A DNA stretch of 64,000 nucleotides from Microterricola viridarii (GCF_001542775.1 NZ_CP014145.1:1550001-1614000), one strand, 5' to 3'. Shown: positions 47,723-58,679, numbered from the stretch's first letter. Notes: generated from the sequence alone by a model not told the origin. Translations and numbers: made by a program.

Positions 47723-49018
47723 TTAATTCGAGGAGGTCTTCGTTCGGGCGCGGATGGCGCCTCGGATCCCCTGCCGGGCGGGCAGGCCGAGCGCCTCGCG
47801 CTCCTCCGGGGTGTGTCTGGCGAAAGAGAGCACGATGCCGATGGCGATCAAGGTGGTCACCAGCGCCGTGCCTCCGGCCGATATCAGTGGCAATGGAACC
47901 CCGAACACGGGGAACACTCCCAACACGATGCCGATGTTCATGAACGCCTGGCCGATGATCCAGAACATGGCGGTGGCCGTCGCGACGCGCACGAACGTGT
48001 CCGTGCTGGAGTTCATGATCCGCACGAAGGCGACGGCGAGCACCACGAACAACACCAGCACCACGATGGCGCCGAGCAGGCCGAGCTCTTCGCCGATGAT
48101 GGCGAAGATGTAGTCATTGTGGGCGGCGGGCAGCCAAGACCACTTCGCCTTGGAGTTGCCGAGGCCGGCACCGAGGATGCCGCCGTTGGCCAGGGCGTAA
48201 TCGCCGTGGATGGTCTGCCAGCACTCGTTGAGCTGCTTCGCCGGGTCATCGCAGCTGCCGTCGGCGAACATGGTGAGGCGGGCCAGACGGTTCTTGCTGC
48301 TGACAGCGACGATGATGAACAGCACGGCGCCGGCCCCGGCGAGTATGGAGAGCATGCGCAGCCGCACCCCGGCGAAGTACAGCCCGCCGAACAGCATCGC
48401 CGCCATCACCATCACGGTGCCGAGGTCGTTGCCGAGCAGAACCAGGCCGATGGCGAAACCGCTGGTGAGCAGCACGGGCAGCAGGCCCGTCTTCCAATCG
48501 GAGAGGAACTCTTCCTTGCGGCTGACGATCTGCGCGATCCAGAGAACCAGCGCGAGCTTGATCATCTCGGAGGGCTGGAACTGGATGCCGAACAGGTTGA
48601 TCCAGTTCGTGTTGCCGCCGGTGCCCACGCCGAGCGGGGTGAACACGACGAGCGCCTGCAACAAGCTGGCCCCGATCAGGGCAAAGGGCGCCAGCCACTT
48701 CCAGAGGGCGATCGGGAATCGGCTGACGACGAGCATGAGGGGCACGCCGATGAGCGCGAAGCCGGCCTGCTTGAGGAATCCGGCGAAGAAGCCGTCGTCG
48801 TCGAGATAGGACTCCACCGACGAGGAGGAGAGCACCATGGTGAGGCCGAAGCCGACCAGAAACAGCGTCGTGCCGAGCAGGAGGTAGAAGTTCGTGCCCT
48901 CTGCGCGCAGTCTGCGTCCGAGGGAAATGCGGGCCGAGGCGGCGCGGGCCGAGGGGTCCTGGGTAGAGCCCTCCTCGCCCGCCCGGGGCCTGCTACTTGC
49001 CCGAGGCGGATTGCTCAT
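47723..49018 (-). CDS. ftsW: Septal peptidoglycan glycosyltransferase FtsW (SEDS family)
   Basis: Polytopic SEDS polymerase of 431 aa. Family motifs are GGNTNWINL, FQPSEMIKLALVLW, LGNDLGTVMVM and VPLPLISAGGTALVTTLIAIG. ATG at 49018 with GAGGTGGGG before it; overlaps the end of murD by 26 bases. N-terminal about 45 residues are basic and cytoplasmic. Confidence 0.95.
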   Translation of the reverse strand: MSNPPRASSRPRAGEEGSTQDPSARAASARISLGRRLRAEGTNFYLLLGTTLFLVGFGLTMVLSSSSVESYLDDDGFFAGFLKQAGFALIGVPLMLVVSRFPIALWKWLAPFALIGASLLQALVVFTPLGVGTGGNTNWINLFGIQFQPSEMIKLALVLWIAQIVSRKEEFLSDWKTGLLPVLLTSGFAIGLVLLGNDLGTVMVMAAMLFGGLYFAGVRLRMLSILAGAGAVLFIIVAVSSKNRLARLTMFADGSCDDPAKQLNECWQTIHGDYALANGGILGAGLGNSKAKWSWLPAAHNDYIFAIIGEELGLLGAIVVLVLFVVLAVAFVRIMNSSTDTFVRVATATAMFWIIGQAFMNIGIVLGVFPVFGVPLPLISAGGTALVTTLIAIGIVLSFARHTPEEREALGLPARQGIRGAIRARTKTSSN

Positions 49019-50537
49019 CCGCCCCACCTCCCAGAAATTCTCGTACCGCGCCGGCGAACAGGGTGCCGCGCTCGGCGTAATCGGCGAACTGGTCCATCGA
49101 TGCCGCCGCCGGTGCCAGCAGCACCGCGTCACCCGGCCGGGCGACGCTCGCGGCCAGCCGGACAGCGCTCGGCATGACCTCTCCAGTGTCGGTTGCGTCG
49201 ACCTCGAACACCGGCAGCGTCGGCGCGTGTCGCGCGAATGCCTCGCGCAGCGCGCTGCGGTCGACGCCGATGATCACGGCGGCACGCAGGCGCTGCACCT
49301 GGCTGCGCACGAGGTCGTCGATGTCGACGCCCTTGAGCAGGCCGCCGGCGATCCAAACCACAGACTCGTTCGCCTGAAGCGAGGCGAGAGCGGCGTGCGG
49401 GTTGGTGGCCTTGGAGTCATCGATCCAGCGCACGCCGTCTGTGACAGCGACCACCTGGATGCGGTGCGCGTCCAGCTGGAAGTGGTCGAGGGCGCGGTGG
49501 ATCGCGTCCACACCGACACCTGCCGCCCTGGCGAGGGCGCTGGCGGCGAGGATGTTGGCGACGATGTGCGGGGAATCCAGCCCACGCTCGGCGAGTTCGG
49601 CGAGCGTGGTCAGCTCGATGGCGCTGTGGTGGCGCTCATCGAGGAAGGCCCGGTCGCAGAGGATCCCGTCAACGATGCCGAAGTCGCTCGGGCCGGGGGC
49701 GCCGAGGTCGAAGCCTATGGCGCGGGCGCCCTCTGCGACATCCGCGTTCCTGACCATCTCCTCTGTGGCCGCGTCGGCCTTGTTGTAGACGCAGGCGACC
49801 AGGGTGTTTGCGTAGACCGTGGACTTCGCCTCGCGGTAGGCGGCGGCACTTCCGTGCCAGTCCAGGTGGTCGTCGGCGATGTTCAGGCAGACGCTCGCCA
49901 GCGGATGCAGCGCACCGACGCCCTCGCGCTTGACATGGTGCAGCTGGTAGCTCGAGAGCTCGACGACGAGCGCGTCCCAGCCCTGCGGGTCGCGGATCGC
50001 GTCGAGAACGGGCACGCCGATGTTGCCGCAGGGGGCGACGCGAAGGCCGCCCTCGGCCAGGAACGTGGCGGTGAGCTGGGTCGTGGTGGTCTTGCCGTTG
50101 GTGCCGGTCACCAGGATCCAGGGGGCTGGCTCGCCGGAGGCGGTGGGCACCTTGTCGCGCAGCCGCCAGGCCAGCTCGATGTCGCCCCAGACGGCGATCC
50201 CGCGTTCGCGGGCCCATTCCAGCACGACGTGATCGGGGTGGAAGCCGGGCGAGGCGATGAGCAGCTCGGCGTCGAAGTCGGGGAGCTCAGCAGGCACGGC
50301 GTCGAGCGAGCCCTGCACGAGCTTCGCCCCGATCACCTCGACCAGGCGCGCACGGTCATCGTGAGCGGCCGCGGCCAGCACCAGCACATCGGCGCCGAGC
50401 TCTGTGAGGGTGTCAGCGGCGGCGAAGCCGGTGACGCCGAGGCCGAGCACAGCCACCTTGAGCCCGCGCCAGTCGGCATTCCAGCTCTGCAGCGTGTCGA
50501 GCCTGGCTGCTACGGATGCGAAATCTGCGGAACTCAC
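48993..50537 (-). CDS. murD: UDP-N-acetylmuramoylalanine--D-glutamate ligase
   Basis: Adds D-glutamate to UDP-MurNAc-L-Ala. About 514 aa from GTG 50537; an ATG at 50552 is an alternative. The GTG overlaps the mraY stop by 4 bases (GTGA), which favours it. Motifs: [15 protein letters not shown] near the N-terminus, ATP loop [11 protein letters not shown], and [13 protein letters not shown]-terminus overlaps ftsW by 26 bases. Confidence 0.94.
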   Translation of the reverse strand: MSSADFASVAARLDTLQSWNADWRGLKVAVLGLGVTGFAAADTLTELGADVLVLAAAAHDDRARLVEVIGAKLVQGSLDAVPAELPDFDAELLIASPGFHPDHVVLEWARERGIAVWGDIELAWRLRDKVPTASGEPAPWILVTGTNGKTTTTQLTATFLAEGGLRVAPCGNIGVPVLDAIRDPQGWDALVVELSSYQLHHVKREGVGALHPLASVCLNIADDHLDWHGSAAAYREAKSTVYANTLVACVYNKADAATEEMVRNADVAEGARAIGFDLGAPGPSDFGIVDGILCDRAFLDERHHSAIELTTLAELAERGLDSPHIVANILAASALARAAGVGVDAIHRALDHFQLDAHRIQVVAVTDGVRWIDDSKATNPHAALASLQANESVVWIAGGLLKGVDIDDLVRSQVQRLRAAVIIGVDRSALREAFARHAPTLPVFEVDATDTGEVMPSAVRLAASVARPGDAVLLAPAAASMDQFADYAERGTLFAGAVREFLGGGADEQSASGK

Positions 50538-51631
50538 GTGCGGGAAATCCATTCCAGGTAGAAGGTGCCGACACCGGCAGCGACGAGCAACCCGCCGATG
50601 ATCCAGAACCGCACGACGACGGTGACCTCCGCCCACCCCTTCAGCTCGAAGTGGTGGTGGATCGGGCTCATCAAGAAGATGCGCTTGCCGCGGGTGACCT
50701 TGAAGTAGGCCCGCTGCACGATGACCGAGCCGGCCTCGATGACGAAGAGTCCACCGATCAGGATCAGCAGCAGTTCGGTGTGGCTGAGGATGGCGAAGGC
50801 GGCCAGCGCCCCGCCGAGGGCGAGCGAGCCGGTGTCGCCCATGAAGATCTGCGCCGGCGAGGTGTTCCACCAGAGGAAGCCGATCAGCGCACCGGAGATG
50901 GCGGCGGCCACGATGGCCAGGTCGAGCGGGTCACGCACGTCGTAGCAGCGGTATGCGTCGCCCTGGTCGAGCCCGGCGCCGAAGCAGCTCTGGTTGAACT
51001 GCCAGAAACCGATCACGATGAACGAGCCGATGGAGAGGATGGATGCACCGGTCGCCAGGCCGTCGAGGCCGTCAGTGACGTTGACGCCGTTCGAGGTGGC
51101 CGCGACGATCAGGCAGATCCAGACGATGAACACGCCGAGTCCGATGATCGGGCCGAGCGTCAGGAAGTCGATCGGCAGGTCGCGGATGAAGGAGATGTGC
51201 GTGGATGCCGGGGTGATGCCCTGCGCGTTCGGGAACTGCAGCGCGAGCACGGCGAAGGTGCCGGCGACGATGACCTGGCCGACGATCTTGGCCCAGCCGC
51301 CGAGGCCGAGGCTCTGCTGCTTGCGCGTTTTCAGGAAGTCGTCGACGAAGCCGACGATGCCGAGGCCGACCATCATGAACAGCACGAGCAGGCCGGAGGG
51401 CGTCGGCGGCTCGTCGCTCACCCAGGTGGCGACGAAGTAGGCCAGGAGAACGCCGAGGATGACGACGATGCCGCCCATCGTGGCGGTGCCTCGCTTGGAG
51501 TGGTGTGCCTGCGGGCCGTCATCGCGGATGAACTGCCCCCACTGCAGTTTGTGGAACAGCTTGATGAAGACCGGGGTGAGGAACAGGGTGAACGCGAGCG
51601 ACAGGCCGCCGGCGGTGAGCAGGGCTACCAC
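50534..51631 (-). CDS. mraY: Phospho-N-acetylmuramoyl-pentapeptide-transferase
   Basis: Membrane enzyme that forms lipid I. 365 aa with about ten helices; motifs [14 protein letters not shown] [27 protein letters not shown] and [12 protein letters not shown]. Overlaps murF by 7 bases and murD by 4. Confidence 0.96.
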   Translation of the reverse strand: MVALLTAGGLSLAFTLFLTPVFIKLFHKLQWGQFIRDDGPQAHHSKRGTATMGGIVVILGVLLAYFVATWVSDEPPTPSGLLVLFMMVGLGIVGFVDDFLKTRKQQSLGLGGWAKIVGQVIVAGTFAVLALQFPNAQGITPASTHISFIRDLPIDFLTLGPIIGLGVFIVWICLIVAATSNGVNVTDGLDGLATGASILSIGSFIVIGFWQFNQSCFGAGLDQGDAYRCYDVRDPLDLAIVAAAISGALIGFLWWNTSPAQIFMGDTGSLALGGALAAFAILSHTELLLILIGGLFVIEAGSVIVQRAYFKVTRGKRIFLMSPIHHHFELKGWAEVTVVVRFWIIGGLLVAAGVGTFYLEWISRT

Positions 51632-53022
51632 GAGAACAATTCTCCCAGCTGATCGCCCAGAAAGCGCAGACCGGCCGAATTCGATGACTTCACCAGCACG
51701 AGGTCGCCCGGCTGGATGGTGTTTTTGAGCAGTTCGAAGGCCTCGTCGGCGGTGTCGACGATGCTCGACTCCCCGTCGAATGAGCCCTGGTTGATGGTGC
51801 TGATGTGCATGCGGCGGGCGTTTTGGCCGACGACGAGCAGCTGCGAGATGTTCAACCGCACGGCGAGCAGACCGATGCGGTCGTGCTCCTCGCCGGAGAA
51901 CTCGCCCAGCTCACTCATCTCGCCGAGCACGGCGATGGTGCGCTGGCCGGGCGTGCGGATCTGGGCGAGCGTCTTGAGCGCCGCGGCCATCGAGTCGGGG
52001 CTGGCGTTGTAGGCGTCGTTGATGATCGTGACGCCATCACGGCCGCCGAGCACCTGCATGCGCCAGCGCTCTGCCAGCTCGACGCTCTCCAGCGCGGTGA
52101 CGATGGCGTCGATGTCGACGCCGAGCGATTCGGCGACGGCGGCGGCGGCCAGGGCGTTCATCACGTGGTGTTCGCCGAGCACGCGAAAGCGCATGGGGCG
52201 GCTCTCCCCCGAGGCGAGGGTGAGGGTGAAACTGGTGCCGGTGGCGTCCGAGTGCACATCGGATGCGCGCACGGCGGCGTTCGGGCCGAGGCCGAACCAG
52301 ACGATGGATGCAGCGGTGGCGGCCGCCATGCCGGCGACGCGGTGATCGTCGGCATTCAGCACGGCTACGTCGGCCGGGGTGAGCTCGCTGACCATCTCGG
52401 TCTTGGCGATGACGGTGGACTCGATGCCGCCGAACTCACCGGCGTGGGCAAGGCCGACGCTCAGCACGACGCCGATATCCGGCTTGGCCATGGCCACGAG
52501 CCGGGCGATCTCACCGATGCCGCTGGCGCCCATCTCGGCGACGAGGAACTTGGTCTCCTCGGTCAGCTCCAGCATGGTCAGGGGCGCGCCCACCTCGTTG
52601 TTGAACGAGGCGCGGGGCGCGATGGTGGGGCCGACTTCCTGCAGGATCGTGCGCAGCAGGTTCTTGGTGGTGGTTTTGCCGTTGCTGCCGGTGACACCGA
52701 CGATCTTCAGCGTGCCGAGTGCGCGAACCCGGGCGACGACCTCCCTGGCGAAGGCGCCGAGGCCGACGACGACGTCGTCGACGAGCAACTGTGGCACATC
52801 GAGGTCGAGCTCGTGGTCGACGATGAGCAGCGCGGCGCCCGCCTCGACGGCGACCGGGGCGAACAGGTGGCCGTCGGTGAACTCGCCCGGCTTGCAGACG
52901 AACACGTCGCCAGGTCGCACGTCACGGGAGTCGGTGTGGGTCAGACCGGTGATGACGGCCGTCGGGTCGGAGGCGCGCAGCAGCTGCGCTCCCATCGCGG
53001 CTGCGATCTCGGCGATGGTCAT
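51625..53022 (-). CDS. murF: UDP-N-acetylmuramoyl-tripeptide--D-alanyl-D-alanine ligase
   Basis: Adds the D-Ala-D-Ala dipeptide to the UDP-MurNAc-tripeptide. 465 aa from ATG 53022 ([11 protein letters not shown]). A GTG at 53040 has a better ribosome-binding site (GAGAGG) and would overlap murE by 13 bases; the start is not settled. ATP loop [13 protein letters not shown] and [10 protein letters not shown] are intact. Confidence 0.95.
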   Translation of the reverse strand: MTIAEIAAAMGAQLLRASDPTAVITGLTHTDSRDVRPGDVFVCKPGEFTDGHLFAPVAVEAGAALLIVDHELDLDVPQLLVDDVVVGLGAFAREVVARVRALGTLKIVGVTGSNGKTTTKNLLRTILQEVGPTIAPRASFNNEVGAPLTMLELTEETKFLVAEMGASGIGEIARLVAMAKPDIGVVLSVGLAHAGEFGGIESTVIAKTEMVSELTPADVAVLNADDHRVAGMAAATAASIVWFGLGPNAAVRASDVHSDATGTSFTLTLASGESRPMRFRVLGEHHVMNALAAAAVAESLGVDIDAIVTALESVELAERWRMQVLGGRDGVTIINDAYNASPDSMAAALKTLAQIRTPGQRTIAVLGEMSELGEFSGEEHDRIGLLAVRLNISQLLVVGQNARRMHISTINQGSFDGESSIVDTADEAFELLKNTIQPGDLVLVKSSNSAGLRFLGDQLGELFSW

Positions 53023-53027
53023 GGCGA

Positions 53028-54569
53028 TCACTGCAGCCACCCGGCCTCTCGCAGCGCAAGTCGGGCATCGTCTCTGGCTGAGTAGGGCAGCTTCACGCCG
53101 GCAACCTCCTGGTAGTCCTCGTGCCCTGGCCCGGCGTAAAGCACCGCGTCACCGTCGCCGGCGAGGGCGAGGGCAGCACGGAATGCCGCGCGTGGGTCAG
53201 GCACTTCGTAGAGTTCTGCGTCGGGCACGGCGGCCCGCGCACCGTCGAGGAGTGCCTGCCGGATGGCGGCGGGGTCCTCGAAGCGGGGATGGAAGTCGGT
53301 GATCACGACGGCGTCGGAGCCGCGGGCGGCGATGGCGCCCATGTCGGCGCGCTTGGTCGTGTCGCGGTCGCCGTCGGCGCCGAAAACCATGATGACGCGG
53401 CCGGTCGTGGTGCGCCGGATCGCCTCGAGCGTGTTCAGGAACGCGTCTGGGGTGTGCCCGTAGTCGATGTAGACGGTCGGGCCGTGCTCACCGGAGACGC
53501 GCTCCGTGCGGCCGGGGATGTACACGTCGATGCCGCCGTCGCGGTCCAGCGCGTGGGCGATGGCATCCAGGTCGAAGCCGGACTCCACCAGCATGACGAT
53601 GGCGAGGGCTGCGTTGGCGGCCATGAACCAGCCGAGCAGCGGCAGCGTCGTCTCCAGCCGGCGCCCCTCCGGCCCGTCGAGGGCGAAGCGCGTGAAAGTG
53701 GCGTGCTCCTCGAGCACGCTCATGCGCCAGTCGGCGTTGCCACCCGGCAGGGTGCTCAGCGTGGTGACGGGGATCCGGGAGGACTGCGCGAGGCGCGTGC
53801 CCCATTCGGAGTCGACGGTGACGACGCCGCGGCGGCTGCGGTCGGGCTGGAACAGCTCGAGCTTGGCCTGGAAGTAGTTCTCGAGGTCGGCGTAGTCGTC
53901 GAGGTGGTCGTGGCTCAGGTTGGTGAAGCCGGCGATGTCGAAGACGAGGCCGTCGACCCGATGCCGGCTGAGCGCCTGGGCGGAGACCTCGACGCCGACG
54001 GCGCGCACCTCTGCCTCGCGCATGCGGGCGAGCAGGGCGTGCAGCTCGCTGGCCTCAGGGGTCGTCAGGTTGCTGGTGACCGCCACGTCGCCGATGCGGC
54101 GCTCGGCGGTGGAGGTGAGTCCGGCGACGACGCCGAGCTGGCTGAGGATTGCGTAGAGCACATAGACGACGCTGGTCTTGCCGTTGGTGCCGGTGACGGC
54201 GAACAGGGTCGCCGGGTTGTCTGCCGTGCGGTAGATCCACGCGGCGACGTCACCGAGCGCCGCGCGGGCGTCGGGAGTGACGAGCACGGGCAGCCCGGCC
54301 TCGGCGGCGAGGGCTGCGCCTGCCTCGTCGGTCAGTACCGCCACGGCGCCGGAGCGTGCGGCATCCGTCGCGAAACGAGCGCCGTGAGCATTACGCCCGG
54401 GCACGCCGACATAAAGATCTCCTGGCTGCACCGTCGTCGTGCTCAGGCTGATGCCGCTGAGCTCGACTCCGTCGATATCGCCCCGTACGTCAAGGTCGAA
54501 GGTGTCGACCAATCCGGACAGGGATCGTGAAACGGGGTGCTGCGGGCGGAGCGCCGTGGGTCCGGTCAC
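53028..54569 (-). CDS. murE: UDP-N-acetylmuramoyl-tripeptide synthetase MurE, non-DAP-like specificity motif
   Basis: Adds the third amino acid to UDP-MurNAc-L-Ala-D-Glu. 513 aa, ATP loop VTGTNGKTS at about 125-133, plus NLSHDHLDDYADLENYF and YGHTPDAF. The substrate-specificity region usually reads DNPR for meso-diaminopimelate enzymes; here it is DFHPRFEDP at 425-433, with an inserted residue. Microbacteriaceae make group B peptidoglycan in which position 3 is often lysine, ornithine, homoserine or diaminobutyrate, so the substrate is probably not meso-diaminopimelate. Fits between ftsI and murF as in other dcw clusters. Confidence 0.94.
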   Translation of the reverse strand: MTGPTALRPQHPVSRSLSGLVDTFDLDVRGDIDGVELSGISLSTTTVQPGDLYVGVPGRNAHGARFATDAARSGAVAVLTDEAGAALAAEAGLPVLVTPDARAALGDVAAWIYRTADNPATLFAVTGTNGKTSVVYVLYAILSQLGVVAGLTSTAERRIGDVAVTSNLTTPEASELHALLARMREAEVRAVGVEVSAQALSRHRVDGLVFDIAGFTNLSHDHLDDYADLENYFQAKLELFQPDRSRRGVVTVDSEWGTRLAQSSRIPVTTLSTLPGGNADWRMSVLEEHATFTRFALDGPEGRRLETTLPLLGWFMAANAALAIVMLVESGFDLDAIAHALDRDGGIDVYIPGRTERVSGEHGPTVYIDYGHTPDAFLNTLEAIRRTTTGRVIMVFGADGDRDTTKRADMGAIAARGSDAVVITDFHPRFEDPAAIRQALLDGARAAVPDAELYEVPDPRAAFRAALALAGDGDAVLYAGPGHEDYQEVAGVKLPYSARDDARLALREAGWLQ

Positions 54570-54582
54570 TTGGCCCTCTTTC

Positions 54583-56385
54583 TTACCAGTTTGCTGGCAA
54601 TTCGGGCGCCGGAGCGCCGGATGGAACGACCCGGTACTTCTTCAGCACCTGGCTCATCACTTCTTGGAAGACGGGAGCAGGCGCGGCAGACGTGTTCATA
54701 TTCACCGGGCGAGCCAAGCTTACCGAAACCACGTACTGCGGGTCGTCTGCCGGGGCGTAACCGGTGATCGAAACGATGTAGTCCTTGGAGTATTTTCCGG
54801 TTCCGTCCGACATCTGCGCGGTGCCTGTCTTAGCGGCAACCCGGTAGCCCGGCACGTTCCACTGGCTGGCCAGCCAGCCCTTCTTGTAGACCATTTCGAG
54901 CATGTCGGATGTCGCGCGTGCCGCGCCGGGCGAGACAACCTGCACGCCTTCGGTGTTCGGCTGGTCGACGACGGTGCCGTCGGCCTTGGTGCAGCCGGTC
55001 GTCAGCTGCACGGGCAGCCGGACGCCGTTGTTGGCGATGGCCTGGTAGACGCTGGCGTTCTGGATGGCGGTGCTGGTCATGCCCTGGCCGAACATGGTGG
55101 CGTAGCGGGTCTGGTTGTCCCACGTGGATGGCCCGTCGCCGTTCAGGTCGCCGGAGTCCTCGGAGGGGAAGTGCACCTCGGTCTCTTTGCCGAGGCCGAA
55201 CTTCTTCATGTACTCGTAGCGGGAGTCATCGCTGATGCGTTCGCCGAACTGCGACATGCCGGTGTTCGAGGAGTCGATCAGCACACCGGTCAGGGTGAGG
55301 TGGTCGTCGCCGTGGAAGCTGGAGTCGTTGACGTCGGCGCCGTTCGGGAAGATCATCCGGTAGGGCGCGACCACCTGGGAGTACGGGTCGGCCTGCCCGG
55401 AGTCGATCACGATGGCCGAGGTGAGCGCCTTGAACGTCGAGCCGGGCTCGTAGGAGGCGGCGAAGGCGCGGGAGCCGCGGTCTTCCGCCGCCGTGCCGTC
55501 GACGTTGTTCGGGTCGACGGACGGGTAGTCGGCGACGGTCAGCAGTTTGCCGGTCTTCGCCTCCATCACGACCAGGCTGCCCCAGGCTGCGCCCGTGGCC
55601 TGTGCCTGCTCGGCGAGGGCCTGCTGCGAGAACCACTGCAGGTCGGAATCGATGGTGAGCTGCAGGGTGCCGCCCGGCTTGGCCTCGCTGATGGTGCGGG
55701 TGGTGTCGGGCAGACGCACGTTGTCTGCGCCGGTCTCGTAGGCTTCCTTGCCGTCGATGCCGGCCAGGCAGCTGTCCTGGCCGAGCTCGAGCCCGGCCTG
55801 GGCCTCGCCATCGGCACCGACGAATCCGACGAGGTTTCCCGCCACCGCGCCGTTCGGGTAGGAGCGGGCCGGGAGTGATTGGGCGTACTGCCAGGGGATG
55901 TCCAGGTCGTCGACGGCGCGCCACACCTCGGTGTCGACCGATTTCGCGATGTAGGCATGGTCGGACTTGGGGTTCTCGGCCAGCGCGGCGTCGATGACGC
56001 CGAGGATCTCGGCGCCGCTCTTGCCGAGCGCCGCCCCCAACTTCTCGGTGTCGGCGACGAGCACCGCGCGGGACTTCACGGCGAAGTCGGCGTCGCTCTC
56101 TTTGAGCCCGGCCTGCGAGGCGGCGACGGCTTGCTTGGGCGAGATCGAGATATCGAAGCGCTGCACGCTGCCGGCCAGGACGGTGCCGTTCGCATCGACG
56201 ATGTCACCTCTCGCACCGATGATCGGGGTGGAGCTGGAGCGCGTGTCCAGGGCGGCGGCATTCAGCTCGTCGGCGCGCACGACCTGGATCTCGACCAGCC
56301 GCAGCACGAAGATGCTGAGCAGTACGAAAAGCATGGCGGACGCGAAGAAGATGCGGGCCCGGTGGGATCGAGTGTTGCGCACCAC
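54583..56385 (-). CDS. ftsI: Penicillin-binding protein, FtsI/PBP2b type (septal transpeptidase)
   Basis: Membrane-anchored class B PBP of 600 aa. One N-terminal helix at about 11-32, a PBP dimer domain, and a transpeptidase domain with active-site S316-T-F-K319 (EPGSTFK), S372-S-N374 (DSSNTGM) and K519-T-G521 (AAKTGTAQ). All catalytic residues are present. Starts 48 bases after the ftsL stop. Confidence 0.95.
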   Translation of the reverse strand: MVRNTRSHRARIFFASAMLFVLLSIFVLRLVEIQVVRADELNAAALDTRSSSTPIIGARGDIVDANGTVLAGSVQRFDISISPKQAVAASQAGLKESDADFAVKSRAVLVADTEKLGAALGKSGAEILGVIDAALAENPKSDHAYIAKSVDTEVWRAVDDLDIPWQYAQSLPARSYPNGAVAGNLVGFVGADGEAQAGLELGQDSCLAGIDGKEAYETGADNVRLPDTTRTISEAKPGGTLQLTIDSDLQWFSQQALAEQAQATGAAWGSLVVMEAKTGKLLTVADYPSVDPNNVDGTAAEDRGSRAFAASYEPGSTFKALTSAIVIDSGQADPYSQVVAPYRMIFPNGADVNDSSFHGDDHLTLTGVLIDSSNTGMSQFGERISDDSRYEYMKKFGLGKETEVHFPSEDSGDLNGDGPSTWDNQTRYATMFGQGMTSTAIQNASVYQAIANNGVRLPVQLTTGCTKADGTVVDQPNTEGVQVVSPGAARATSDMLEMVYKKGWLASQWNVPGYRVAAKTGTAQMSDGTGKYSKDYIVSITGYAPADDPQYVVSVSLARPVNMNTSAAPAPVFQEVMSQVLKKYRVVPSGAPAPELPANW

Positions 56386-56433
56386 TAGTGGGCTCCCTCT
56401 ACGTCTGTCGTCACCTGAACAGGTTCAAGGGCT

Positions 56434-57033
56434 CTAGTGCGTGGCCGGTGCGGGGATGCCATCCTGCAACGCTAACTCCGGCGTGGCAACCGGCGCGACA
56501 GGCGCGGTCGGCGTGGCTGAAACTGTCTCAGTTTCTGCCGCGGCGGGCGGAGCCTGTTCGGTGACCAGCGGCACGCCGGCCAGGAGGGAGTTCGGCACGA
56601 GCGCCGATGCGCCCGACGCCCCGACGCCCTGCTCGCCAAACGGCTGACCGAGCACGGCGCCATCGGAGAGCTGTAGGTAGACGGGGTTGGCGTTGGTGAC
56701 CATGCCGAGTGCCTGCGCGTTGGCGGCGAGGAACTGCGGCGACTTCATCCGGTCGAGGTCTTCCGTCACCATCTGTGCGTCGCGGACGGCGTCCTTCTGC
56801 TGGGTCTGCAGCGCGGCAATCTCGTAGGCACCCTGCGAGGTGACCACGCTCAGCACCAGCTGGGCCGCAATGATCGCGATGATGCCCAGCACGGCCGTCA
56901 CGCCATAGACCAGCTTCGGCCGCGCCTTGCGCTGCTCACGCGTGGGGACGATCTCGATGTGCGTGCGTGCCGGAGTCTGCGGCGCCGCCGGCTGTGCCGG
57001 GCGGGCGTAGCTTCTGGCCAGGCTGTCGCTCAT
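56434..57033 (-). CDS. ftsL: FtsL-like bitopic division protein
   Basis: 199-aa protein with one membrane helix at about 43-65, followed by a short coiled coil (ALQTQQKDAVRDAQMVTEDLDRM) and a Pro/Ala-rich tail. Sequence similarity to FtsL is weak, as is usual; assignment rests on position between rsmH and ftsI and on topology. Overlaps rsmH by 4 bases. Confidence 0.8.
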   Translation of the reverse strand: MSDSLARSYARPAQPAAPQTPARTHIEIVPTREQRKARPKLVYGVTAVLGIIAIIAAQLVLSVVTSQGAYEIAALQTQQKDAVRDAQMVTEDLDRMKSPQFLAANAQALGMVTNANPVYLQLSDGAVLGQPFGEQGVGASGASALVPNSLLAGVPLVTEQAPPAAAETETVSATPTAPVAPVATPELALQDGIPAPATH

Positions 57034-58013
57034 TCTGCGCTCCCCCGCTTCGTTCCGACGGATGCCGGCTTCCAGAGTCGCTCGGCGGCGCGCAGGCGCA
57101 CCGGGGTCGCGCGTGGGTTCAGCGCCTTCTCTTCGTCGCTGGCCAGCTCGGCGCCGCGCACGAGCAGCTTGAACTGCGGTTTGTGCTCAGGCAGCTCGAT
57201 CGGCAGGCCGGCCGGGGCGGTCGAGGAGGACGCCGCGGCGAAGGCGCGCTTGACCAGCCGGTCCTCGAGCGACTGGTAGGACATCACGACGATGCGGCCG
57301 CCGACGGCGACGGAGTCGAGCGCGGCGGGAATCGTCCGCTCCAGCACCGACAGCTCCTGGTTGACCTCGATCCGCAGCGCCTGGAAGACGCGCTTGGCGG
57401 GGTGGCCGGCGTTCTTCAGGGCGCCGGGGGTGGCTTCCTGCAGGATGTCGACGAGGCGGCCGGAGCGGGTGATCGGCTCGATCTGGCGGGCGGCGATGAT
57501 CGCACGGGCGTAGCGGGCGCTGAGCTTCTCTTCGCCGTAGTGCTCGAAGATGCGGCGCAGATCGCCCTCGCGGTACTCGGCGAGGATCGTCTCGGCCGTC
57601 AGCGGCGATGTGGCATCCATGCGCATGTCCAGCGGCGCGTCCTGCGAGTACGAGAAGCCGCGCTCCACCCGGTCCAGCTGCAGCGAGGAGACGCCCAGGT
57701 CGAACAGGATCCCGTCGACCTCACTGAAGCCCTGCGAGGCGATCGCGTCGGCGATTCCGTCGTACACGGTGTGCACGAAGCGGGCACGGTCACCGAACGG
57801 CGCCAGACGCTGCCGGGCGATGGCCAGCGCGTCGAGGTCGCGGTCCAGCCCGATCAGCGTCAGCTCGGGGAAGCGGGTGAGGAAGGCTTCGGCGTGGCCG
57901 GCCATGCCGAGTGTGCCGTCGACCATCACCGCACCGGGCTTCTGGACTGCCGGGGCGAGCAGCTCGATGCAGCGTTCGAGCAGGACGGGTGTGTGGATGT
58001 CGTTGAGTGCCAT
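57030..58013 (-). CDS. rsmH: 16S rRNA (cytosine(1402)-N(4))-methyltransferase
   Basis: Modifies C1402 of 16S rRNA. 327 aa from ATG 58013 (MALNDIHTPVLLERC); an ATG 36 bases upstream adds a short non-family leader. The SAM site is VDGTLGMAGHAEAFL and other motifs are LFDLGVSSLQLD and RVFQALRIEVNQEL. Standard dcw position between mraZ and ftsL. Confidence 0.95.
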   Translation of the reverse strand: MALNDIHTPVLLERCIELLAPAVQKPGAVMVDGTLGMAGHAEAFLTRFPELTLIGLDRDLDALAIARQRLAPFGDRARFVHTVYDGIADAIASQGFSEVDGILFDLGVSSLQLDRVERGFSYSQDAPLDMRMDATSPLTAETILAEYREGDLRRIFEHYGEEKLSARYARAIIAARQIEPITRSGRLVDILQEATPGALKNAGHPAKRVFQALRIEVNQELSVLERTIPAALDSVAVGGRIVVMSYQSLEDRLVKRAFAAASSSTAPAGLPIELPEHKPQFKLLVRGAELASDEEKALNPRATPVRLRAAERLWKPASVGTKRGSAE

Positions 58014-58112
58014 GGTTTCCAGGGAGGGCTCCTGATTCCTGATCCCCATCCGGTCGACCTGCCACCGGGGAAGTGTGGCAGGGCAAATCGGCTGGGAGTC
58101 AGGCGTCAGGAA

Positions 58113-58544
58113 CTAGAACAGTCCCGGAATCACCTCCTCTTCTGTGTTCGCGAATGCGGATTCTTGTTCATTCAGGTAGTTGTCCCAGGTGGCGCTGTTC
58201 CAGATCTCGAGCCGGCTGCCGACGCCGATCACGGTCAGATCGCGCTCCAGAGAGGCGTAGCTGCGCAGGTTGGCTGGGATGGTCACGCGGTGCTGCTTGT
58301 CTGGCGTCTCGGCGCTGGCGCCGGAGAGGAAGACACGCTGGTAGTCGCGGGCCTGCTTGCTGGAGACGGGAGCCTGGCGGATCTTCTCGTGCAGGCTCTC
58401 GAACTCGCGCGCGCTGAACACGTAGAGGCAGTGCTCCTGCCCGCGGGTGACGACGACGCCACTGGCGAGCTCCTCGCGAAATTTCGCGGGCAAGATCAGC
58501 CGCCCCTTGTCGTCGAGCTTGGGCTCGTAGCTTCCAAGGAACAT
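58113..58544 (-). CDS. mraZ: Transcriptional regulator MraZ
   Basis: AbrB-fold regulator of the dcw cluster, 143 aa from ATG 58544 ([26 protein letters not shown]), with a second repeat ending [25 protein letters not shown] lies before the ATG; an upstream start at 58583 would run into the operator. First gene of the cluster. Confidence 0.95.
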   Translation of the reverse strand: MFLGSYEPKLDDKGRLILPAKFREELASGVVVTRGQEHCLYVFSAREFESLHEKIRQAPVSSKQARDYQRVFLSGASAETPDKQHRVTIPANLRSYASLERDLTVIGVGSRLEIWNSATWDNYLNEQESAFANTEEEVIPGLF

Positions 58545-58578
58545 GCCATCACCCCCGTAATTGCGGCTCAGGTCCGAG

Positions 58579-58602
58579 TTCACTCCACTTTACTCCACTA
58601 TG
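58579..58602 (-). promoter_or_regulatory. MraZ-box-like direct repeats upstream of mraZ
   Basis: On the minus strand AGTGGAGTAA and AGTGGAGTGA are adjacent, with a 10-bp period. They resemble the AAAGTG-type repeats reported for MraZ in other bacteria and lie 35 bases upstream of the mraZ start. Confidence 0.6.
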
Positions 58603-58679
58603 CACCCCAAAACAACGATATTGGGAATAAATCTGGGCATCGCAATACACACTTGCCCGGAATCATGCGGGACTGAGGG

